NCBI GenBank assembly: GCA_963576725.1 | Contig: OY755242.1 | Coordinates: 29,252,725 to 29,316,724 of the forward strand | Direction of reading: 5' to 3' | DNA from: Azorinus chamasolen | Lineage: Eukaryota > Mollusca > Bivalvia > Cardiida > Solecurtidae | DNA length: 64,000 nucleotides | Shown here: positions 35,801 through 47,608 of the stretch, one piece after another | Layout of the letters: each line of letters begins with the position of its first letter | Position numbering within the stretch: the first letter of the stretch is position 1 | Made by a program: the position numbers and the translations under genes | The notes under the pieces: model-generated | The model's database searches: none | The model's input: only the letters and a program-made list of their open reading frames with translations | Told to the model about the DNA's origin: nothing

Positions 35801-38800
35801 TAAGAAATAAGTACATCATTAATATTAATTAGATTAATTGTTATAATACCACATGGACAGAGAAGTGTTTCGCCATGGTATTTACTGTAGAATCATATCT
35901 ATAAGCAAACAGAGGAGGCCCTGATCAGGCGGCTCCTATTAACCATCTGATCTGGGTCTTCTCTGTTTGCAAAGGCATAGAAAGGTGTATCTATAGAGTA
36001 AAGGTTTAACCCTTTACCTGATAAATAATCAAGTAAAGTATTAATTTCATGAATACTGAATTAGCTGATCTTTGATATACAGCTGTATAGGATTTTTTAG
36101 CCAAAACTAGAACTATCACTAAAGGTGGAATATCCCTGCTAAGCTGCCTTGATCGCAAAAACAAGATTTGTCCCAGGTTGTGCCACGGACAGACAGACAG
36201 ACCAACCGACCGACCAACACTGATTCCTATATACCCCCTCTCAAACTTTATTTGCAGTGGTATAATAAGTTATGTGATAAAAAGAATAAGATGCTCGTAG
36301 TCACTTTTGTACAAACTGATATTAAACGAGTCTTGGAAAATGTTATTAAGTGAGCATCTGGCGAGCTTAATAACATTTTCAAAGACGAATTTGCAGGGTC
36401 TGCTCTTTTTGCTAGTTAAATTTGAAAGATATGTTTCTTTATTTTCTTAAATGACTACTCCGTTTCACCTTCCATGTTTCATTAAAACTATTTTTTTCCA
36501 AGAATACTTAATAGATAATGAAATTTGGAATAAATATAGAACAGATTGTACACACCTTTGTAATCTTTCAATTCAACATTTGAAACAGTTTTGGTTTCTG
36601 AAACAGGTATACTGTACATGTACTGAAAACCTGCTGATCTCAATGCACTTCTGGAAGTGAACCTGTTCCCAGCTAAGAAACTTCTCAGTTTTAGAAATTA
36701 AAAATTCACATGGAGCTAGATCTGGTGGGTAGGATGGTAGATCAAGCTCATTTACTCGTTTTTCTCTCAAAAACAGTTTCACAACGGCCGCTTTGTGTCA
36801 AAAAGCATTGTAACGCAACAGGCAAATGTATAAGATTTTTGTAGACCCGGCCAGTAACAGATTTGCCCTTTGGTACTGTCTTGCAATACAGGTCCTTGAT
36901 TCACGAAAAGAATAAAGTACAAAAGTGTTTTTACTGACTGTTCATTTTGCAATCATGGGTTGCCTAGAATTATTAGTAGCTAATACAGTCCAGTACAAAC
37001 AGCTAACTGCCAAAAGTCAGTCAATCATCTTTTATCATTAGATTCAAAATGTTCTCGATGTTCATTTGTTGTCACTGTTCTTGGCGTTCCACTTTTCATG
37101 AAATTTTCCAAACCCTCTTGACCAGCTTTAAAACATTTAACCCTATCCTCCATGAACATTCATGTAAAATATAATGACATCATTAATATAAATTAGATTC
37201 ATTCTTTATATAGCACATGGACACATTAACTTTTGGCCACAACTGAAACTGCAGGAACATATCTATATTAAACAAGTATAATAAGCAAACAGAGCAGACC
37301 CAGATCAGACGGCTCCTATAGGAGCCGTCTGTTCTGGGTCTACTCTGTTTGCAAAGGCGTTAAAAGGCGTATTTATGGAGTAAAGGGTTAAGTCAACAAA
37401 TGACAGTGATATATGACACTACTTTGTTCTAGTAAATGTCACAAACTTCGTTGCAAACTGATTTTGTCCCTGAGCCAGGTTTACCCCTACCTTTTATACA
37501 AGCCTGATTTCAGCTACATTTACTATAAAAAAATTCCAACCAATTTTTACTTTTAGTGCAATGACTACGTGTAGTTTGAATTGTCATAACTGCTATAAAA
37601 TAGTTCAATGAAATTTGATGAATGTTTAAACTGTTGAACAAGGAAGTTAAATTTGTATACCAGATAACTGGTAAATTTTGACTTATAAAAAGTTTGTGGA
37701 AAGTCAAATACAAATGGAGTTACACATATTTTCTAACATCCCTCATAAAAGGTGAATTTCTATTCAACTTTCTTCGTAAGTTCTCCGCCATACCTTATCT
37801 TATACGTACTCCATTAGAATTGCCCACTAGAGGCTGTTCTAACAATACTGGCAAGGTAATGTTTGGTGCAGTATTAGAGGAAATATTTACCAGGACTTTC
37901 TTAAATATGCTTTTTATTTGATGAGTTGAAAAATCAAGTTGGTTTTGTTAAACTGATGTACAGCCTTGGGCCTGTAAGAACTGCATAACCTGTTACAAAC
38001 CTGCTGGTACTGGTACCACTACATTCTTCCTATTGGGTACCTTGCCCTTGCCTCTGCATCTTGTACACTTGTTGGTGATGATCTGCCCTTGGCCGCCACA
38101 TACAGGACAAGTCTGACGCATTATCACTGGGCCCCGAGTCAATGTTTGCTGTACAAACAATTTATCTATTTAACTACAGTAAAACCTCTCTATAACGGCC
38201 ACTAAATTGTGTTAATTAGTTGGTATTTAGGGCAGGTGGCTGCTTTAAGCAAGGTGGAAGTAAAACAGAACGCTCCTATAGGAGCGTTCTGTTTTTACTT
38301 TCACCTTGCTTTAAGCAGCCACCTGCCTTTAACACAAAATATTTGATGTAATTTAGTGGCCGCTATAGAGAGGTAATACTGTAGCAGTTTGAGCAATTTT
38401 TGTCCAAAAATATATGTTCTCTTATTGAAATTTCCAAGCAGACTTTTTTCAATTTCATTTGAAAGACAAATAAGTGCAAGCTGAGTTCTTAGCATCTCAT
38501 CTCAGTCATCTGTATCCAAACAGTTTGCAAGATAAACAAGGGTTCACTTTTAGCCTGCTCAAGGAGCTTTGTATATTTCTGTTGCTTTCAAACTGTAAAA
38601 CTCAGCTACAAATTATACATAAAATTGTACATACACAAACACTGCTTTGATATTGAAATTTTCTTTTTAGGCATCTTATGCCAGATTTATATCAAATCCT
38701 GGATATTGTTGGTGCACAATACCAAGAGTCTGCATGTATGTATAATTGTTTGAAAATAGACCATACTTCTAGAAGCCAATAATGGCAATTGCAATTAAAC

Positions 38801-41800
38801 CAACTGTAGCATACCCATCCAAAAACCTTCAGAAAAGTACAGCTGGAAATCAAAACCTACTTATTTATGAGCAACACCATGCAAATGGCTCTTGTCTATA
38901 AGAAAACTGATACAATCAGCTATGGCATCATAGACAAAGCAGTTGATCTGGATCTATACTGTTTGCAAAGCACTAATATATATCATGTTACTTACAGTTC
39001 CAGCTCCCCGGCAGGCTGGACATGTGGTAGGTTTGGAGCCCGGCTCGGCCTTGCTTCCATCACATTTAGGACATTTTTCTGTAATGTTTAATTCTACCTC
39101 CTTATTCACTCCACGAGCTGCTTCTTGGAAAGACAGATTCAGCAAAACCTACAACACACCAAAAACCTTTCTAAAGTCAGAAATTATTTGACTGGCCTTT
39201 GCAAATGGTGCTGACAAGTAATGTTGAGAGATCTAGAAATACAGAAGTCATATCAGATGAAATCAATAGGCGTGTGAAGTAAATAACCCCAATTAGTACC
39301 AACAATACAGTAAAACCCCGCTAATGCGACCACCAAAAAGGGGCATAATTCTGGGTGGCAGAGGCAGGTGGTAGCTTAATGCAGGACAAAAGTTATGCAG
39401 AAAGCTCCTATAGGAGCTTTCTGCATAACTTTCGTCCTGCATTAAGCAACCACCTGCTTCAAACGACGCCAGTGGTTGTTTATTAAGTGGTCGCATTAGC
39501 GGGGTTTCACTGTACTTGTAAACGATTTATATTGAACACCCAGACAGTAATTCAGTTAACCCTTTCTTTCTTAGATACACCTTTTCACACCTTTGCAAAC
39601 AGAGAAGACCCAGATCAGTCAGCTTATGCAGGAGACATCTGACCAGGGTCTGCTCTGTTTGCTTATGAAATAATTTAGATCTGATTCTACAGTTTCTGCC
39701 ATGACCAAAATATTATGTGTACAGATATTCATGTCATTATTCAAAACATGAATTTTCAACAGGGAAAGAGTTAAAAATTCTGGGTTGTTTGTTTTGATAT
39801 TTTTTCAAAAGCAAACTACGTCCTTAATGCATTTGTTCTGCAATATCATATGATATAAATTTGATATCCTGTTATAGAAAGAGTAAAACAATGATTCAAA
39901 TGCCCAATGATGTGTCCTTTGTTGAAATTTTGTTTAATATAGGTAAATCTTCCTTTAAAGATAAATTATTTCAATATCATTTCGAGGGCTTGGTGCAAAA
40001 CTATTCTAACTCCTTCACTTTGTGAAGGAGTTAGAATAGTTTTGCACCAAGCCCTCGATTTGCCATCTTACTATTTTATTCTCAGAATAGATAACCATGG
40101 AAGATTATTAAATTTTGATGCAAACAAGAGTTAATCTTGTACAAATGCTAAACACTTTTTCATGCCTTTGCAAAACAGTAGACCCAGACCAGACAGCTCC
40201 TCTGGTCAGGGTCTGCTCTGTTTACTTTTATGGTATAATACGGATCTGAATTTGCTGTTTCCGCCTGAACTAAAATGTGCTAAGTTTATATGCCATTTAA
40301 CCCTTTCCCTCATATAGACGTTTTTTCACGCATTTGCAAACAGATTAGACCCAGATCAGACGGCTCCTAGAGGAGCCGTCTGATCAGTGTCTACTCTGTT
40401 TGCTAATAGAATTTGATAGATCCGTTTCCTTGCTTTCTAAAATGTCTACAATCTTCTACCTTCCATATTTCTTTATAACTATTTTCTTAATGAATATTCA
40501 GTAGGTATTGAAATTTGGCCTAAATACAGAACAGGGAACCAGAGTTAAACAATTAATCTAATTGATACTAATGATGTCATTATTTCATTCATGCATATTG
40601 AACAAATAAAGGGTTAAAAACAATGCATTTATTTCACCTCCACAGCAGGAGCATGTCCCCATTTGCTGCCAGCAAATATATCATCATACTGGCCTCCAAA
40701 GGCCCCAAATCCCTGGTTGCCAAACATCTGCCTGAACAGCTCCTCAGGATCAACGGTACCATGGAAATTCTCAAAACCTAAAAATAATGAAAATTCTCAT
40801 AAGCTGGAAATGTTTCTCTGTGTAAACACAAACTAATTGTCCAATAGTGTTGATCCTGATGAGATTTTTCTTTCCTATCTTGTTCAGTAATTTGCTAATA
40901 TCATGAAAAGGATTCCAAAAAAGGGTTTTTTGAGCAAATGCTCTATTTATTACAATGTTTCAAAAAGTGACTTTTACAGATGCACCAAAAAGCGTCAATA
41001 TGAGGGAATGGGTTTATATCTGCACCCTTTGACACCTCTGTAAAATTCACTTTTTGAAACCATTGTGATAAATACTGTTCACAGTGGTTTCAAAACTACA
41101 CAATTCTAAAATTTTCCTTTTTCTAGTAAATGCTCCTTTTCAATAGATTTATTCGAAGACTGGCTAGGTCTAAGTCTATTAGGAATTGAGGAAATTTAAG
41201 CTATCATATAATCTGGTTTGTTGATCAAGTGCCAACAGCTGTCAGATCTGATATTAGGTGATACAAAAAGCAACCATGAGTATTTGTTACCTTGAAAGCC
41301 ACCTCCAGGTCCCTGTCCAGCTCCGCCCATACCTGCCCCTGCCATGCCAAACTGATCATACTGCCTCTTCCTTGAATCATCACTCAGAACCTATACACAG
41401 AAACCACAAACATCATTACATTACTCCTACAAAGAATAACATTGCCTTGACAGGACAGGATAATCACAACAAATAAACCTAAAACCAAGAATCCCTTTCC
41501 CTCATACACACGCCTTTTCATGCATTCTGTAGGAGCTGTCTGATCAGGATCTGCTCTGTTTGCTTAGGACATGATATAGATCTGATTCAACAGCTTTTGT
41601 CAAAGCAAATACCTTGAAAATTTAACATTATAGAAATTCAACTAATAACAAGAGATGTTTGTAAAACATGTATACCCCCCAGACCCCCTGACCTTTGATC
41701 TAGTGACCTCAACTATAGAGGTCATCTAGCGGTCATGACTAATCACCACAGCAACTTTGAAGATCCTAAGCCAAACCACTGATCATTTATTGATCTGAAA

Positions 41801-44800
41801 ACATTTCACATAGTAATGTCATGGTGACCTTGACCTTTGACCTAGTGACCTCAACAACTATAGGGGTCATCTAGTGGTCACGACCAACTACCACAGCAAG
41901 TTTGAAGATCCTGAACCAAACCATTGAGCAGTTATTAATTGGAAACCATTTCATCAGTTAAGGTCATGATGACCTTGATCTTTGACCTAGTGACCTCAAA
42001 AACAATAGGGGTCATCTAGTTGTCATGACCAACCACCATAGCAAGTTTGAAGATCCTAAGCCAAACCCATGAGCAGTTATTGATCGCAAACCATTTCACC
42101 AGTTAAGGTCATGGTGACCTTGACCTTTGACCTAGTGACCTCAAAAATAATAGGGGTTATCTACTGGTCATGACCAACCACAACAGCAAGTTTGAAGATC
42201 CTAAGACAAACCCTTGAGCAGTTATTGATCGCAAACCATTTCACCAGTTAAGGTCATGGTGACCTTGACCTTTGACCTAGTGACCTAAAAAACAATAGGG
42301 CTCATCTAGTTGTCATGACCAACCACCTAAGCAAATTTGAAGATCCTAAGCCAAACCCTTGAGCAGTTATTGATCAGAAACCATTTTACCAGTTAAGGTC
42401 ATAGTGACCTTGACCTTTGACCTAGTGACTTCAAATACAACAGGGGTCATCCAGTTGTCATGACCAACTACCGCAGCAAGTTTGAAGATTCTAAGCCAAA
42501 CCCTTGAGCAGTTATTGATCGGAAACCATTTGACCAGTTAAGAGCATGGTGACCTTGACCTTTGACCTAGTGACCTAAAAACAATAGGGGTCATCTAGTG
42601 GTCATTACCAACCACCACAGCAAATTTGAAGATCCTAGGCCAAACCCTTGAGCAGTTATTGATCGCAAACCATTTCACCCTTTAAGGTCATGGTGACCTT
42701 GACCTTTGACCTAGTGACCTAACAAACAACAGGACTCATCTAGTTGTCATGACCAACCACCTAAGCAAATTTGAAGATCCTAAGCTAAACCCTTGAGCAG
42801 TTATTGATCAGAAACCATTTTACCAGTTGAGGTCATGGTGACCTTGACCTTTGACCTCAAAATCAATAGGGGTCATCCAGTGGTCATGACCAACTACCAC
42901 AGCAAGTTTGAAGATTCTAAGCTAAACCCTTGAGCAGTTATTGATCGGAAACCATTTAACCATTTAAGGTCATGGTGACCTTAACCTTTGACCTAGTGAC
43001 CTCAAAATCAATAGGGGTCATCTAGTGATCATGACCAACCACCACAGCAAGTTTGAAGATCCCAAGCCAAACCCTTGAGCAGTTATTGATCGGAAACTAT
43101 TTCACCATTTTAGGTCGTGGTGACCTTGACCTTTGACCTAGTGACCTAAAAAACAATAGGGGTCATCTACTTGTCATGACCAACCACCACAGCAAGTTTG
43201 AAGATTCTAGGCCTAGTCGTTTATTAGTTATCGTTCGGAAACCATCGATCTACCGACCGACCGACATGTGCAAAGCAATATACCCCCATTTTTTCAAAAG
43301 GGGGGTATAAATATTCATGATGTCATTAATTCTTACATGAATACTGGCATTTTCTATCCATCAGACATGACAGACAAAATAAACATAACCTTTGAATCAA
43401 AATTCTAAACATTTCCATTACTCTGTAACCGTTTAACCCTTTCCCTCATATAAAGGTGTTTTCATGCACATGCAAACAGAGCAGACCCAGATCAGACGGC
43501 TCATATAGGAGCTATCTGATCAGGGTCTGCTCTGTTTGCTAATGGAATTTTAAAGATCTGTTTCTTTACTCTCTAAAATGACTGCAATATTTCACCATCC
43601 ATATTTCATTATAACTATTTTGTCCATGAATATTAAGTAGGTATCGAAATTTGGAATAAACACAGAACAGGGAAAGGGAATTACAATATATGCTTGAAAT
43701 GAGATGACTGACTGACATAAGCACTGAATAAAAGTCTTAATATTTGTTTCAGTCATCTCATCTTTTTCTTAGTGATTTCAAGCAAGGGTGTTGATCAGAA
43801 CCAAGGACCACCAACAACCAAGTGAAATATATCCACTTTTCCCCTGACACATTAGTTGCAGCTGTCTTGGAATGGGACTCCTGATTAGAATCTAGTTTGT
43901 GGTTGTAATGGGAACATTGAAAGCAATGCCAGTCTCCTACCCGCTGAATTCTAAGACCAGCTCTGTAATTCCGTAAAAAATCAATGTAGCATAACAAATT
44001 TCAACTTTGCTAGATGTAACTCATTATCAATTATAATAAAGCTACATATCAAATATCGCTGCAATATCTAAACAAAATTCAAACTTGATCAGTAAGTAAT
44101 TATAACAAAACCACATACCAATTACCAAATGTCACTTCAATATCTGCAGGGGTTTAGAAAAAAATTCGGAAAACTTTCCTGAAATTTTCTTTTAAAGTCC
44201 AACTGTTGTAGATCCATAAAATATCAAAGAAAAACTCAAAACAGTTCCTAAGATATGACTCCGGGGTCCAAGGTTATAAAACTTCTGAGCAAGCTCAGAA
44301 TCTGACCAATCAGATGCTTGAGAATGATCTCAAAAACAAAAAGCTTTACAACTTCAGAGCTGGGACACACACAAGGACAACACCAAAACTATATCCCTCC
44401 GCCTTTGATTGAGGGATTATAATATTTAACAGTTTATTCATCCAAGATTTCAATGAAAATTTTTATTTTGTCCCCTCAAAGTATTCACCTCCAACAGATA
44501 TGCAAAGTTTGTCTTCTAATCTAATCCTTAAAAGCATTTTCAAAGTCTTTTTTAGATATACTATGAAAACACTTGAATATTGCAGAACCGAGGTGTTTGC
44601 ACTGGACTTTTTTTTTTACCAGAAAGGAATTTATGAGCCTTGGGAACATAAAGAACTCACAGGGGACAAGGTCAGGTGAATATATTGGCCAGGGAGCACA
44701 ACAACCTTTTCCTGCTTCAGAAAGACTGTTACAATAGACACTTTGTGGGATGGTCCATTGTCATGTAGCTATCTGACAGTGGTCAAACCAGTTGCGACCA

Positions 44801-47577
44801 ACTTGCGGGTCTTCGATTTTTTAAATATTTCTACAGACCTTTAGTCTTGTAAAACTTTGCATTTACAGATTTGCCTTTAGGTACATCAACCTGAATGGCA
44901 GGACCCCGAGTTGTGAAGAAAATCTTGTTAAACCTTTAATCTATAAGTACACCTATCTATACCTTTGCAAACAGAGTAGACTCAGATCATACAGATCCTG
45001 CAGGAGCCATCTGATCTTTCTTTCTTACACAAATATTCAGGGAGAAAGGGGTTGACCCTTTATTCCATAATTTGATAAACATGCTTTTCTACACCATTGC
45101 AAACAGCGTTTGATCCATCTAACCAAGGTCTGTTCTGTTTGCTTATGACATAATAAAGAACAGATTCTACACGTTCTGCCTTTGTTAAACTTTCCTACAT
45201 GTTATCATAGAAATACAGCTAATTAATATCCATGACATCATTATTTCTTACATGAATATTCATGGAGTAAAGGGTTAATACTAATTCTGGTTACACTGCA
45301 AGATATTGTGTAAATTCTAGTAAGTATACTGATTTGCAGATGGCAAGTTATGGCATCTTATTTTGGCCAACATTTCTATACAAATATGCTGCCGGCCCTG
45401 ATTTCTTCCAATAAAATGCAAACTCTTATGCAAAGGCAGAACTTACCTCATAAGCCTCAGAAACCTCCTGGAACTTTTTGGCAGCATTTGGATCATCTTT
45501 GCTTACATCTGGATGGTACTTTTTGGCAAGCTGAATATCAATATGATAAGTCAACATCAAGTTAACTGGACAAGGATATATACAAATGCTACATACTATA
45601 CATCATCCAATCTAAAAGTGGATTTTGTAACTTATCTTTGTCCACAAGAAATGGGCCATCATTGCCCTATAAGGCTCACCTGAGTATCACCATTCACCAG
45701 TTCAAATAATATTCACCAAACTCTTAGGGAATGTAACTCACTCGAAATAAAATTTTGATCTCTAAAATCTATCTTTCGCCACTGTGACATACTTATGCAA
45801 GGAATCGGAAACATTTACGTAACTTTAATAGAGAATCTCCTGAGGATCAGCTCTGTAATGGTTAGTCAAATCCTGTTAATAAGCAGAGCTCTCAGAAGCT
45901 GTTGTTTAACCTTTAGCCTGCTATGGGCGGATGAGTGACTACCTATGCAAACAGTTTGGATCCAGATGAGACGCCGAGTTACTCGGCGTCTCATCAGGAT
46001 CCAAACTGTTTGACATCCGGATTGCATTTTGGTAGACAAATTGATTATAGCTTGATTTTTGAAAATGTAGTAGGTGAGAATTTCTCTAAAAATTATTTCC
46101 TCAGCAGGTTAAAGGTTCAAGAAATTGTTCATTAAAATCTATTTTTAGCTCCTGTGACCTAATTAAACAGTTGACCAAAGGTGTCAAAAATGTGATAAAG
46201 GGTCACAGGTAGATTATTCCAGTAACATTTCATATAAACCCAGTCAGTGGTTTAGATGTTATTTAAGAAATTGATGACAATTAATGACAGGTGATCCCAA
46301 CATCTCCCCTGGGACTTTGTGCTAGGGAGCTAAAAAGGGCCCCTTAAGTTAATGGTTTGTATCACAAGATGAAAATACAAAGAATATTGTAACTATCAGC
46401 TCACCTGATAGTAGGCCTTTTTAATATCTTGAGTTGAAGCATTTTTACCGATGCCAAGTACATCATAGTAGTCTCTTTTCCTGTCTCTTCTATCACTAGA
46501 GTGCACTTGTCTAGAACTAACACTCAACTGAGTGAACTGTGTCTTGCAAATGGCTGAAGAAAAAATTTAAAAAATTGCTCAATAAACAAAGTACTCAAGG
46601 TACAGATCAACTTCGATATCTCGAACTTGGATAACTCGAACTTCGGGATAACTCGAACTAAAGGTTTGATCCTTCCAAAATTTTACAATACAGAATTGCT
46701 CTAAAATGTATCACTACGCATATCTAGAAACACATTTCACAGCTTAATGCAGTTCTACAGTAATGCTGAAAGCTCCTGCAGGAGCTTTCAGCATTACTGT
46801 AGACCTGTATTAACCTATGAACTTGAGAAATTCTTCAGATTACAAATCGGATAACTCGAACTTCTGTTATCTTGAACTAATTTATATAGTACCTTGAAGT
46901 TTGAGATATCGAAGTTCAACTGTACTTCAATATTTCCAACAGACTTGGAAACCCAAGGGTAATGTGCCATTGTGCACATAACAAATGAAACTGTTACATA
47001 TGGTTATTAGCCCTTTCCCTGTTCTATGTTTATTCCAAATTTCAATACCTACTGAATAGTCATGGCCAAAAGAGTTACACCAAAAATTAGAAGGTGGAAC
47101 ATTGTAGCCTTCAGAAACTAAAGTAACAGATCTATCAAATTCCATGATCAAACAGAGCATACCTTGATCAGACGGTTCCTTTAGGAGCAATCTGATCTGA
47201 GTTTACTCTGTTTGCAAATGCGTGAAAAGGCATTTAAAAGAAAGAAAGGGTTACTTGAATATGGACCATCACTGATACTATTTATTGGAAAATTTCACAT
47301 TAATATGAGTATCTATTAGTGCTGTTCCGATAGTCACTGAGTGACGGTCAAAAACTAATAAGCCTAGTGTGAAGGCTGCAACAATCATTTTGTTTCTTTA
47401 CTGTGTCCTTTTGGGTACTTTCTACGAAGAGAAGTAACTTGCTTGCCAAAATGGCGTCTAACAACATGAACATGGCAGTCACTGAAGAAGCAAGTAAAAA
47501 GTAATATTACTTGTATGGGAATATTCCATGTTCAGAAAGAATGCCTACAATAGGCAAACCTTGATATGATGATTGAT

Positions 47578-47608
<31 letters not shown>

